NCBI GenBank assembly: GCA_964637445.1
Contig: CAZWWS010000055.1
Coordinates: forward strand, 1 to 15,115
DNA length: 15,115 bases
Direction: 5' to 3'
From: M3 sp964637445
Lineage (GTDB): Bacteria > Bacteroidota > Bacteroidia > Bacteroidales > Muribaculaceae
Part shown: piece after piece, positions 5,278 to 13,539 of the stretch
How the letters are laid out: every line of letters starts with the position of its first letter
Numbering within the stretch: position 1 is the first letter of the stretch
Notes under the pieces: generated by a model
Told to the model about the DNA's origin: nothing
The model's input: only the letters and a program-made list of their open reading frames with translations
Database searches by the model: none
Translations under genes and position numbers: made by a program

Positions 5278-8055
5278 CCGCATGATGGCTCCGATAATCG
5301 ACATCACGTTGAGGTTGTGTCCGGTGAGGAATAGCAGCAGGAATACTCCGGTGAATGCAAACGGCAGAGAAGTCATGATGATACCGGGGTATACATAGCT
5401 CTCAAACTGAGCTGCCATCACGATATATACTAATATAATAATGAGTATGCCGAGCATTAGGAGGTCGGAGAATGAGTCTTGCTGGTCTTCGTAGCTACCC
5501 GAGAGGGAGATGTTGATACCTTGCGGAAGATCCATCTTGTCTATTTCTGCTTGCGATGCGGCAACCACTTCGCTCATTGGCACACCTGACACTACGGTCG
5601 ACACGGTGATGATACGTTCGCGGTCTTTGCGTTCGATTGTAGGTGGATTGAAACGCTCTACGACTGTACCTACATCTTTGATGCGCACGGCTTGGCCGGC
5701 AGCGTTGTAGATGAGGATATTTTCGATGTCGGCAAGCGAAGTGCGGTGCTCGGGGGCATACATCACTTTGATGTCGTATTCCTCTCCATCTTCGCGGAAG
5801 CGCGATGCGATGCTACCATTGATGCGGTTGCGCAGATAGTTGGCGGCAGTCTGAAGATTAAGCCCATAGATAGCCAATTTCTCGCGATCGAAATCCACTT
5901 GATATTCCGGCTGGTAGTCGGAGCGAGATATGATGATGTCGGCCGTCCCTTTTATGCCTTCAAGTATTTGCTTGAGTTGCTGAGCCACGGTGTCGGTAGC
6001 GGCGAAGTCATATCCATAGATTTCGTAGTCGATGGTCGATTGCCCGCTCATGCCTGAGCCACGGCTGCCGCCCACGTTGACTTGCTGCTTCTTGAATTCC
6101 GGATATCGCTTGAGGTCTTCGCGCATCATGGCCGCAATCTCGATGATGCCTCGTTCGCGCTCGCCCGGGTCGACAAGTCGAATGTTCATAGACACGATAT
6201 GCGAGCCGTTGTCGCGTAGCGATGCGTAGGTATTGTCGCTGTCGGCTTGGCCGGTGGTGTAGTTGAGCGATTGTATTTCTGGGTATTTTTCCGTCCATTC
6301 CTTCGCGAGGCGTTCGGTCACTTCGTTGGCAATCTCTACACGTGTTCCTATCGGCAATTCAAGAGTCACACCAAGACGACCATCGTCGGCAGTGGGGAAG
6401 AACTCGGTGCCCACGTAGCGGAGCAAGAATATTGAAGCCAAGAATATGGCGGTACAAACGATGACCGTCGACACCTTGTGAGTCACCACGAAGTTGAGCA
6501 TACGCCCGTAGCCGCGATCGAGTGCGTCGAGAGCATTGTTGATGGGGGTAAACAATACGGTGTAGATCTTGCCATGCTTCACGTCTTTGCGGAGCAATTG
6601 CGAGCAGAGCATTGGAGTCAATGTCAAAGCGCAAACGGTAGAGATAATCATCATGATTGACACCATCCAACCCAATTGCTGGAATAGCACACCGGTCATA
6701 CCGGTGACAAGCGTCAACGGGAAGAACACGGCGATAAGAGTAAGCGTTGAGGCTATAACCGAGATCGCCACCTCATTGGTGCCATGTACGGCCGCTTGCT
6801 TCGGATCTGAACCGCGCTCGATATGGGTTGTCACGTTTTCAAGCACCACAATAGCGTCGTCGACCACCATACCAATCGAGATTGACAACGAAGAAAGCGA
6901 TATGATGTTGAGGCTGGTGCCGGTCATCGCAAGATAGATAAATGAAGCGATGAGCGAGATAGGAATTGTGATACAGATGATCATCGTAGCTCTCCAGCGA
7001 CCAAGGAAGCAGAACACTACTATCACCACAAACAGCAATGCGTAGAGCACTGTTTCGACCAATGAGTTGATCGTATTGCGAATATTGTCGGAGGTGTCGA
7101 CAATAATGCCGAGTTTCACATCGGAAGGGAGACGCTTCTGCAAGTCGGGTAGCATTTCGAGCACCTTTGTCGAGATTTCCACTGAGTTGGCTCCCGACTG
7201 CTTCTGTATTATAATCATTGCACCCTTTTTACCGTTGGTATAGGTCTGTTGCGCGCGCTCTTCGAGCGAGTCGTCGATGCGAGCCACGTCGTGAAGATAT
7301 ATGTTTCGTCCATCCTTAGAGCCGACGACGATATTTTTCATATCCTCCGGCGAGATAAATTCGCCTTGCACACGCAGCGAGTAGGTGTCGGACCCTATGT
7401 CGAAGTTTCCTCCGGGAATGTTGCGGTTTTCGGCCGCAATGATGGCGGAGATGCTTTCGATCGTAAGGTTGTAGGCTTCCAATCTTACGGGGTCGACATA
7501 GACGTGAATTTCGCGCTGTGGTGCACCCGAAATCGACACTGAGCCTACACCGTTGACGCGCGCCAAAGGATTGGCAACGGCGTCATCGAGTATCTTGTAA
7601 AGTCCGGGCATACTCTCTTCTGCTTGCACCGACAGCATGATAATAGGAATCATGTCGGTACTGAACTTGAAGATTATCGGATTTTCGGCATCGTCAGGGA
7701 GCGAACTCTCCACCATGTCGAGTTTGTCGCGCACATCGTTGGTGAGCACATCGATGTCGTAGCCATATTCAAATTCGAGGGTAATCACCGAGATGTTTTC
7801 ACGCGATTTGGATGTGATATGCTTGAGATGTTCCACCGAGTTGAGCGTGTTTTCGAGTGGACGCGTCACATTCTGTTCTATATCTTGGGCACTGGCACCT
7901 TGATAGGTGGTCATGACCATGATTGTATTGGTATCGATGTCCGGGTATAGGTCGATAGGAAGTGTATATAAGGAGAAAAGACCCATGATAGTCACTGCTA
8001 CGAAGCAGAGAATGGTCATGATGGGGCGTTTCACCGCGCTTGAATAGAGACTCAT
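5179..8055 (-). CDS. RND efflux pump (AcrB/HAE1 type), N-terminal part
   Basis: This is the inner-membrane proton-driven pump of a tripartite efflux system. It starts MSLYSSAVKRPIMTIL, the usual first membrane segment, followed by the first porter domain, membrane segments 2-6, a second periplasmic porter/docking half, and segments from about residue 875 on. The proton-relay aspartates D399 and D400 lie in GMVVDDAIVV and correspond to AcrB Asp407/Asp408. The true pump sequence ends at K932 (codon 5262-5260). The following 26 residues of the open frame are an artefact from antisense translation of the MerR-like fragment, ending at a chance stop at 5179. Continuing instead into the segment at 5118-4792 restores 1040 residues. 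The gene starts 42 bp after the adaptor gene. Substrates cannot be told from sequence; the family resembles multidrug rather than metal pumps. Confidence 0.95.
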   Translation of the reverse strand: MSLYSSAVKRPIMTILCFVAVTIMGLFSLYTLPIDLYPDIDTNTIMVMTTYQGASAQDIEQNVTRPLENTLNSVEHLKHITSKSRENISVITLEFEYGYDIDVLTNDVRDKLDMVESSLPDDAENPIIFKFSTDMIPIIMLSVQAEESMPGLYKILDDAVANPLARVNGVGSVSISGAPQREIHVYVDPVRLEAYNLTIESISAIIAAENRNIPGGNFDIGSDTYSLRVQGEFISPEDMKNIVVGSKDGRNIYLHDVARIDDSLEERAQQTYTNGKKGAMIIIQKQSGANSVEISTKVLEMLPDLQKRLPSDVKLGIIVDTSDNIRNTINSLVETVLYALLFVVIVVFCFLGRWRATMIICITIPISLIASFIYLAMTGTSLNIISLSSLSISIGMVVDDAIVVLENVTTHIERGSDPKQAAVHGTNEVAISVIASTLTLIAVFFPLTLVTGMTGVLFQQLGWMVSIMMIISTVCALTLTPMLCSQLLRKDVKHGKIYTVLFTPINNALDALDRGYGRMLNFVVTHKVSTVIVCTAIFLASIFLLRYVGTEFFPTADDGRLGVTLELPIGTRVEIANEVTERLAKEWTEKYPEIQSLNYTTGQADSDNTYASLRDNGSHIVSMNIRLVDPGERERGIIEIAAMMREDLKRYPEFKKQQVNVGGSRGSGMSGQSTIDYEIYGYDFAATDTVAQQLKQILEGIKGTADIIISRSDYQPEYQVDFDREKLAIYGLNLQTAANYLRNRINGSIASRFREDGEEYDIKVMYAPEHRTSLADIENILIYNAAGQAVRIKDVGTVVERFNPPTIERKDRERIITVSTVVSGVPMSEVVAASQAEIDKMDLPQGINISLSGSYEDQQDSFSDLLMLGILIIILVYIVMAAQFESYVYPGIIMTSLPFAFTGVFLLLFLTGHNLNVMSIIGAIMRIGIVVKKGILFYSAKSSKFCCFEVIMFHLMPF

Positions 8056-8097
8056 AGTGTAAGAAATCTGAAAATTTGGAGTTGATAATTATAGGGA

Positions 8098-9126
8098 TTA
8101 TTTCTTCACTTCTACTTTGACGCCGTCGGCGAGGCGCGACTGTCCGGTAATCACCACGGTCGCTCCGTTTTCTACGCCCGAAAGAAGTTCGTAGGTGTCG
8201 CCTAAGCGTTGTCCCACTTCTACACGATTGTACGACACTGAGTCGCCGGTGAGTACATATACATATTTATTGCCTGAGCCCGACTGCTTCACGATGGCAC
8301 GATCGGGTACTACCACGCGTTCTGCCGAACCGAAATTCATCTCCACGCGGGCAAACATTCCCGGGCGAACTCGCTCGTCGGCGTTGGTTATGTCGATTTC
8401 GACTGTAAATGTACGGGTTGCCGGGTCGATTGTCGGGTGTATGAGCGATACCTTTCCGGTGAATTGCTCATCGCCATATACGTCGAGCTTGATGTCTACC
8501 GGCATCCCTTTATGCACTTTGGTGAAGTCTCCTTCCGACACATTGACAAGTATCTTCACCGGACGAAGTTGCTCGATGGTGAGGATGGGAGTGACTCCGC
8601 CGGTCATATCGCCCGGATCATAATTGCGAGCTGTGACAACGCCGTTGATAGGCGATACAAGTACGGTGTTTTCCACCATGTTGGTATATTGACGACGTGC
8701 AGCGTCAAGTTCGGTCTTGAGCTGGTCGACAGCTTGCTGGGTACCACCTCCTATTTCGAGAAGCTGCACGGCCCGATTGTATTCGCGCTCGGTGTTGTCC
8801 AGACGCACCTTCAATTGCTCGATGTTTACATTGTCGAGTATTACCAACTGTTGTCCTTTGGCAACTTTCGACCCTACATCGACAAGTATGTTCTTAATTC
8901 GATTGGCTGTCGAAGTGGATATGTTGTTGGTCTTGTAGGCTTCTACGGTTGCTGTGTATTCGGTCTTTTGGTCTACTGTTTGAGAATACACTTGCTGAAC
9001 CTCTACAAGAGGCAGCTCTTCGACTTTAGTTGCATTGGCGTCTTTGTCCGACGAACTGCATGATGCTGTGAGCGATGCAATCACAATAGCACCGATGGTG
9101 CGGCGTATGGCTTTGATGGAGTTCAT
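8098..9126 (-). CDS. RND efflux periplasmic adaptor lipoprotein (membrane fusion protein)
   Basis: This 342-residue adaptor bridges the inner-membrane pump and the outer-membrane channel. The N-terminus is a lipoprotein signal: basic residues, a hydrophobic stretch, then LTASC with the lipidated cysteine at C23. The first half of the barrel-sandwich (lipoyl-like) domain is at about 66-98 (VGSKVAKGQQLVILD). A short coiled-coil hairpin follows at about 100-152, then the second lipoyl half (SPINGVVTARNYDPGD, 158-173). The rest is the beta-barrel and membrane-proximal domain, containing RPGMFARVEM. The hairpin is short, as in HAE1-type adaptors of Bacteroidetes. The gene lies 23 bp after the TolC-like gene and 42 bp before the pump gene, so all three form one operon. 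Confidence 0.95.
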   Translation of the reverse strand: MNSIKAIRRTIGAIVIASLTASCSSSDKDANATKVEELPLVEVQQVYSQTVDQKTEYTATVEAYKTNNISTSTANRIKNILVDVGSKVAKGQQLVILDNVNIEQLKVRLDNTEREYNRAVQLLEIGGGTQQAVDQLKTELDAARRQYTNMVENTVLVSPINGVVTARNYDPGDMTGGVTPILTIEQLRPVKILVNVSEGDFTKVHKGMPVDIKLDVYGDEQFTGKVSLIHPTIDPATRTFTVEIDITNADERVRPGMFARVEMNFGSAERVVVPDRAIVKQSGSGNKYVYVLTGDSVSYNRVEVGQRLGDTYELLSGVENGATVVITGQSRLADGVKVEVKK

Positions 9127-9149
9127 AATTATAATGTGGCTTTATTTGA

Positions 9150-10499
9150 TTATCGGTTAAGAGATTCATATTTAGTGATGTCGGCATTGCCGAGTAGATG
9201 TTCAAGCTCGCTGTTGGCTATCAGGTAGTTGTAGATAGATGAGTAGTAGGCGAGACGGGCGCGGGTGAGTGCAAGCTGCGAATCGCGCAAATCGAGATAT
9301 GATGCCGCACCAATCTCAAACGAGCGTTCCATGATGTTGTAAGCCTTGTCGGCCTGAGCCACGCTTTCGGCGTTGGATGCTATCTGCTTCACGTTGACTT
9401 CGATATTGTCGATGGCCAAGTCGACTTGCATACGCACCGAGCGCTCCAAATTCTCACGTTGCCATTTCATCTCGTCTACTCTGATGCCGGCTTGCTTCAC
9501 GCGGTTGTATCTCTGTCCGCCGCTGAAGATGGGTATTTTAAGCGAGAATCCGAGTACTGAGTATGGGCTCCAATTGAAGTTGCGAAACGCATTGCCGCTC
9601 GACATTGATGTCCAGTTGTAGCCGAATGTGAGGGCGAGGGTAGGGAGAAACGACATTTTCTCTACGTTCAGAGCGTCTTTCAACTGTTGTGTTTGGATGT
9701 CGAGCATACGGAGGTCGGTATTGCTGTCGATCGAGCGGTCGAAAGCAAATGAGTCGGAATGCATATCGGCTTCGTAATCAGCCAATTTTGTATCGGGCTT
9801 GATAGCGATAGCAGCATCTATGCCCATGAGCACAGCAAGTTGCAGTTGAGCTTGCTTTATCGCAATGTCGGCTTGGCGAAGCTCCGGCTCGGTGTTCTTT
9901 ACCGCCACTTGAGTGCGAAGCACATCATATTCCGAAGCCGCTCCGACGCTATACTTCTTTTCATATACATCGGCGTTAAACACGGCATTGTCGTAGCTCT
10001 CTTGTATCACATCGCGTGAATCGATGGCAAGGAGTAGGGCATAGTAGGCGCTCTTTACCTCGTTGATTAGCGATAGTCGCGACGAGCGCGCGCTTTCGAT
10101 GTTCTGAAGTATCTGGCTGTCGTTGAGCTTTAGTGTTTGCCACAACTGAGGAGCTATCAAAGGCATCGAGGCCGAAAATCCTGTCGACCAGGAATTGTCG
10201 CTGCCGACTTTGATACTGTTACCCATCATAAACATTGTCTGTTTTTCAATGGTACGATTGTAGTTAGTCCCAAATTCAATGGTCGGGAAGAGCTGTCCGA
10301 GAGTCTCCTTTTTTGAATAGTCTACACGCTTCACCTCCATGTCGGCTACTTTTATTGTCGGATTTTGATCAAGCGCAATGGCGATGCACTTGTCGAGCGA
10401 CAAGGTCATGGTATCAGTAAGCGCTTCTTGACAGTGAGCCGCGTTCGACAGACTCAATGTCATTGATGCCAGGATGGCGCCTAAATGGTAAAATTTCAT
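9150..10499 (-). CDS. TolC-family outer-membrane efflux protein
   Basis: This is the outer-membrane channel of the efflux system. Two repeats of the OEP family are visible: the first begins TLSLDKCIAIALDQNP with a following coiled-coil region. The second begins near LDIQTQQLKDALNVEKM and contains GFSLKIPIFSGGQRYNRVKQA, a hallmark of the family. The start chosen is the ATG at 10499, which opens directly into a signal peptide (MKFYHLGAILASMTLSL) with likely cleavage around AHC/QEA, giving 449 residues. An in-frame ATG at 10541 would add 14 polar residues ahead of the signal peptide and is less likely. It is the first gene of the operon with the adaptor and pump. Export of multiple drugs or bile-like compounds is plausible, but no substrate is evident. 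Confidence 0.94.
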   Translation of the reverse strand: MKFYHLGAILASMTLSLSNAAHCQEALTDTMTLSLDKCIAIALDQNPTIKVADMEVKRVDYSKKETLGQLFPTIEFGTNYNRTIEKQTMFMMGNSIKVGSDNSWSTGFSASMPLIAPQLWQTLKLNDSQILQNIESARSSRLSLINEVKSAYYALLLAIDSRDVIQESYDNAVFNADVYEKKYSVGAASEYDVLRTQVAVKNTEPELRQADIAIKQAQLQLAVLMGIDAAIAIKPDTKLADYEADMHSDSFAFDRSIDSNTDLRMLDIQTQQLKDALNVEKMSFLPTLALTFGYNWTSMSSGNAFRNFNWSPYSVLGFSLKIPIFSGGQRYNRVKQAGIRVDEMKWQRENLERSVRMQVDLAIDNIEVNVKQIASNAESVAQADKAYNIMERSFEIGAASYLDLRDSQLALTRARLAYYSSIYNYLIANSELEHLLGNADITKYESLNR

Positions 10500-10588
10500 A
10501 CTTGTTATATCGTTGTTTTTGTTGTTTTCAAGGCTTGGCATTGTGACTCTGCTCAGAGGACAATGTGATTCAATGTTGAATTATATGA

Positions 10589-10596
10589 CAAACTTA
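10589..10596 (-). promoter_or_regulatory. Candidate -7 box for the efflux operon
   Basis: The minus strand reads TAAGTTTG, a full match to TAnnTTTG, about 90 bp before the TolC-like start codon. No good TTTG is found at the expected -33 distance; the nearest TTTTG is only 11 bp upstream. Treat as tentative; a regulator-dependent promoter would fit a weak -33. Confidence 0.4.
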
Positions 10597-10874
10597 GCGA
10601 AAAATCTCAAAATTTGCCATTGAAAATGGAGTTAAAGTATATTAAGTTGACTAAAAGGAAACCTTTGAGGGATTTTTGGAAAGTAGCACGGCCAATGCTT
10701 TTTTTGCTGCGATGCTTATTGCAAAAATGTAAAAATATAAAAATATTGGTTGAAAACGGAGGAGTGTAGGTAAAAATGGGATAATTGCGGAAAAATGACA
10801 TCGATTCGCAATAAAATGTGATAATTTGTAAGTAAAAATTTTGCATAAAATGATTTTTTTTCAACAAAAAGCAG

Positions 10875-10882
10875 TAATTTTG
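10875..10882 (+). promoter_or_regulatory. Candidate -7 box for the malic enzyme gene
   Basis: TAATTTTG matches TAnnTTTG and is placed so that transcription would start about 28 bp before the ATG at 10917. A clear -33 TTTG at the expected spacing is missing. An A/G-rich stretch AAGGAAAAAAG (10899-10909) precedes the start codon and may help ribosome binding. Confidence 0.5.
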
Positions 10883-10916
10883 CAAAAAAATAATTTCTAA
10901 GGAAAAAAGATATATT

Positions 10917-13217
10917 ATGTCAAACGGTATCAAAGAACAGGCTCTCGACTATCACCGCATGGGCAAGCCCGGTAAAACGGAGATAGTTCCCACTAAGCCT
11001 TATTCGTCGCAAAACGACCTTGCTCTCGCCTATTCACCCGGCGTTGCTTATCCCTGTAAGGAAATTGAAGCCAATCCACAGGACTCGTACGAATACACCA
11101 ACAAAGGCAACCTTGTAGCTGTAATCTCAAATGGTACAGCCGTACTCGGCCTTGGCGACATCGGTGCTCTCGCCGGTAAGCCGGTGATGGAAGGAAAGGC
11201 ATTGCTTTTTAAGATTTTCGCAGGTATCGACTGCTTCGACATCGAAGTAAACGAAAAAGATCCTGAAAAGTTCATTCAGATTGTAAAGGCTATAGCTCCT
11301 ACATTTGGCGGTATCAACCTTGAAGATATCAAAGCTCCCGAATGTTTTGAGATCGAAAATCGCCTCAAAGCTGAATGTGAGATACCCATCATGCACGACG
11401 ACCAACATGGTACTGCCATCATCTCGGCCGCCGGCCTCCTCAATGCTCTTGAAATTCAAGGCAAGAAGATCGAGAATGTTCGCCTCGTGGTTAACGGCGC
11501 CGGCGCTGCAGCAGTGTCTTGTACTCGCCTTTATATCGCTCTTGGTGTGCGTCCCGAAAATGTTGTGATGTGCGACTCTAAGGGTGTGCTCAACAAGAAG
11601 CGTACCAACCTCAATGCTCAAAAGCTTGAGTTTGCCACCGACCGCGACATTGACACTCTTGCCGATGCTATGAAAGATGCCGATGTGTTCCTCGGCTTGT
11701 CGGTTAAAGATGTTGTGACTACCGAGATGCTTCAGTCGATGGCTCCCAATCCCATTGTTTTTGCCTTGGCAAATCCCGACCCCGAAATCGCCTACGACAA
11801 GGCTATCGCATCGCGTCCCGACTTGATTTTTGCGACCGGTCGTTCCGACTATCCCAACCAGATCAACAATGTATTGGGATTCCCCTACATATTCCGTGGT
11901 GCACTCGACTCAGGTGCTACTGCCATCAACGAGGCTATGAAGCTTTCGGCGGTACATGCCATCGCCGACCTCGCCAAGCAACCGGTTCCCTCGGTGGTAA
12001 ATGCCGCCTACAATATGACCGGACTTAAGTTTGGTAAAGACTATATTCTTCCCAAGCCCCTCGACCCCCGTTTGCTCACCACTGTGGCTCCTGCCGTAGC
12101 TCGTGGCGCAATGGAAAGCGGCGTGGCTCAACGTCCTATCACCGATTGGGATGCTTACAATGAAAAGCTACGTCAGTTGATGGGCTACGACAACAAGCTC
12201 ATGCGTCGCTTCACCGAAGAAGCAAAGCGCAATCCCAAGCGCGTGGTCTTTGCCGAAGCAAACACCGACAATATGCTTCGTGCTGCTGCTACTGCTTATC
12301 GCGAAAGCATCTGTATGCCTATCCTCCTCGGCAACGAAGAGATGATCGAAAAGCGTGCAGCTCGCCTTGGTGTCAACCTCGAAGGTATGCAAATTGTCAA
12401 CCTTCGTCACGACCGCGAAGCCGATCGCCGCAGCCGCTACGCCAATATCCTTGCTGAGAAGCGTCAGCGCGATGGTGTCACCTATCCCGAAGCGCTCGAA
12501 AAAATGTTCGACCGCAACTATTTCGGTATGATGATGGTAGAAACCGGAGAAGCCGATGCATTTATCGCCGGAACATACTCCGGCAGCCACTCTACCGGCG
12601 ATATCGCTAAGGAAGTGGTAGGCGTACGTCCTTGCTACAAACACTTTGCTACCATGCACATCATGAACACCAAGCGCGGTACCTACTTCCTCGCCGACAC
12701 TATGATCAATCAGAACAACGATGAGGATACCTTGCTCGACATCGCTCGCTTGGCTCGCTACTCGGTGGAATACTTCGCTCACGACCCGGTGATGGCGATG
12801 GTGTCCTACAGCAACTTCGGCTCAAACAAGGAGAAAGAGTGTCAGAGCGTTCACAACGTGGTGGAAAAGATGCAACAGCTCTATCCCGAATTGCCTATCG
12901 ACGGCGAAATGCAAGTGCACTACGCGCTCAACAAGGAGCTTCGCGATGCCAACTTCCCATTCTCTCGTCTCAATGGCAAGGATGTCAATACGCTCATCTT
13001 CCCCAATCTTAGCGCTGCCAACACAGCCTATCGCATGATGCTTGAGTTTGGTGTTGCCGAGTCGATTGGCCCGATCCAAATCGGTCTTAATAAACCGATC
13101 CACTTCATCAACGTTGATTCAGCCGTTCGAGATATTGTCAATCTCACCACTATAGCTGTGCTCGATGCAGCAGTGCTCGAAAAGGTGGGCGATGAATGCA
13201 ACATCTACGATAAATAA
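10917..13217 (+). CDS. maeB: NADP-dependent malic enzyme with C-terminal phosphotransacetylase-like domain
   Basis: This 766-residue enzyme decarboxylates malate to pyruvate and CO2, producing NADPH. The malic domain (about 1-430) has the catalytic tyrosine in AYSPGVA (Y39) and catalytic lysine K94 in VMEGKALLFK. The metal ligands are E136/D137 in LEDIK and D162 in MHDDQHG. The nucleotide-binding loop is NGAGAAA (193-199). From about residue 440 (RVVFAEANTDN) to the end it carries a phosphotransacetylase-like domain, which in MaeB proteins acts mainly as a regulatory module sensing acetyl-CoA. Length and order are normal for the two-domain MaeB class. The codon usage is richer in G+C than the flanking secreted-protein gene, as expected for a well-expressed housekeeping gene. 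It is monocistronic, ending in its own terminator. Confidence 0.96.
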   Translation: MSNGIKEQALDYHRMGKPGKTEIVPTKPYSSQNDLALAYSPGVAYPCKEIEANPQDSYEYTNKGNLVAVISNGTAVLGLGDIGALAGKPVMEGKALLFKIFAGIDCFDIEVNEKDPEKFIQIVKAIAPTFGGINLEDIKAPECFEIENRLKAECEIPIMHDDQHGTAIISAAGLLNALEIQGKKIENVRLVVNGAGAAAVSCTRLYIALGVRPENVVMCDSKGVLNKKRTNLNAQKLEFATDRDIDTLADAMKDADVFLGLSVKDVVTTEMLQSMAPNPIVFALANPDPEIAYDKAIASRPDLIFATGRSDYPNQINNVLGFPYIFRGALDSGATAINEAMKLSAVHAIADLAKQPVPSVVNAAYNMTGLKFGKDYILPKPLDPRLLTTVAPAVARGAMESGVAQRPITDWDAYNEKLRQLMGYDNKLMRRFTEEAKRNPKRVVFAEANTDNMLRAAATAYRESICMPILLGNEEMIEKRAARLGVNLEGMQIVNLRHDREADRRSRYANILAEKRQRDGVTYPEALEKMFDRNYFGMMMVETGEADAFIAGTYSGSHSTGDIAKEVVGVRPCYKHFATMHIMNTKRGTYFLADTMINQNNDEDTLLDIARLARYSVEYFAHDPVMAMVSYSNFGSNKEKECQSVHNVVEKMQQLYPELPIDGEMQVHYALNKELRDANFPFSRLNGKDVNTLIFPNLSAANTAYRMMLEFGVAESIGPIQIGLNKPIHFINVDSAVRDIVNLTTIAVLDAAVLEKVGDECNIYDK

Positions 13218-13232
13218 TTCAATTCCCTCATA

Positions 13233-13274
13233 CAAAAATAGCGGATGCTTCACTCAAAGCACCCGCTATTTTTT
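13233..13274 (+). terminator. Intrinsic terminator after maeB
   Basis: A stem with ATAGCGG paired to CCGCTAT, one A-C mismatch, then TGCTT paired to AAGCA around a 6-base loop, followed by a run of Ts. The A-rich left flank and T-rich right flank would let it work in both directions. It begins about 15 bp after the maeB stop. Confidence 0.88.
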
Positions 13275-13317
13275 ATGTAAATTGCTGATGTGTTAATTTT
13301 CAGGAGAATGAGGCGTG

Positions 13318-13340
13318 AAATTTCGATTCCCCCGAAATTT
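13318..13340. repeat. Short inverted repeat in intergenic region
   Basis: AAATTTCG at 13318-13325 is the exact inverse complement of CGAAATTT at 13333-13340, with a 7-base spacer ATTCCCC. It lies about 45 bp past the maeB terminator and about 105 bp before the -7 box of the next gene. It could be a weak second terminator (TTTTAA follows) or an operator-like site; nothing distinguishes these. Confidence 0.5.
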
Positions 13341-13443
13341 TAATGCCCGAATAAAATGTAGATTAGTGAGAATTTATACCTTATATTTATGCGATTATGA
13401 TTTTTTTTTCTGGCAAAAATCAATTAGTCTTGTGAAAAATTGC

Positions 13444-13451
13444 TAACTTTG
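13444..13451 (+). promoter_or_regulatory. Candidate -7 box for the secreted-protein gene
   Basis: TAACTTTG matches TAnnTTTG. It lies 88 bp before the ATG at 13540. A TTG is present 11 bp upstream, too close for a standard -33 element. The leader of about 80 bases is AT-rich with no evident riboswitch or Shine-Dalgarno site. Confidence 0.5.
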
Positions 13452-13539
13452 CCACGATTTGCCATGCAGATACTAAGTGACCTGAAGACCAATCAATTTA
13501 ATAATACCGACAAACATGTTTAATAATTAATATAATCGT

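Larger units (their letters stand above)
10542..10916. other. Divergent intergenic region, efflux operon / malic enzyme
   Basis: About 375 bp of very AT-rich sequence separate the TolC-like gene (leftward) from the malic enzyme gene (rightward). One -7-type box is found for each direction. I see no convincing conserved gene, RNA gene, riboswitch or long palindrome. A 108-codon leftward open frame here (10933 to 10607) is low-complexity Phe/Ile/Asn sequence typical of chance frames in AT-rich DNA. Confidence 0.7.

Noticed and set aside
5510..9063. Plus-strand open frames of 60-208 codons opposite the pump and adaptor genes
   Set aside because: Each is a shadow of a well-supported minus-strand gene, with no start context or recognisable domain.
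10500..10541. Upstream ATG at 10541 as start of the TolC-like protein
   Set aside because: It would place 14 polar residues before the signal peptide; the ATG at 10499 gives a normal signal peptide directly.
10607..10933. Minus-strand 108-codon open frame between the efflux operon and maeB
   Set aside because: It is Phe/Ile/Asn-rich low-complexity sequence in very AT-rich DNA, overlaps the maeB start and both candidate promoters, and has no recognisable domain.
11127..13103. Long minus-strand open frames antisense to maeB
   Set aside because: They arise from codon bias in a G+C-richer gene; maeB has full family motifs on the other strand and the antisense frames show none.
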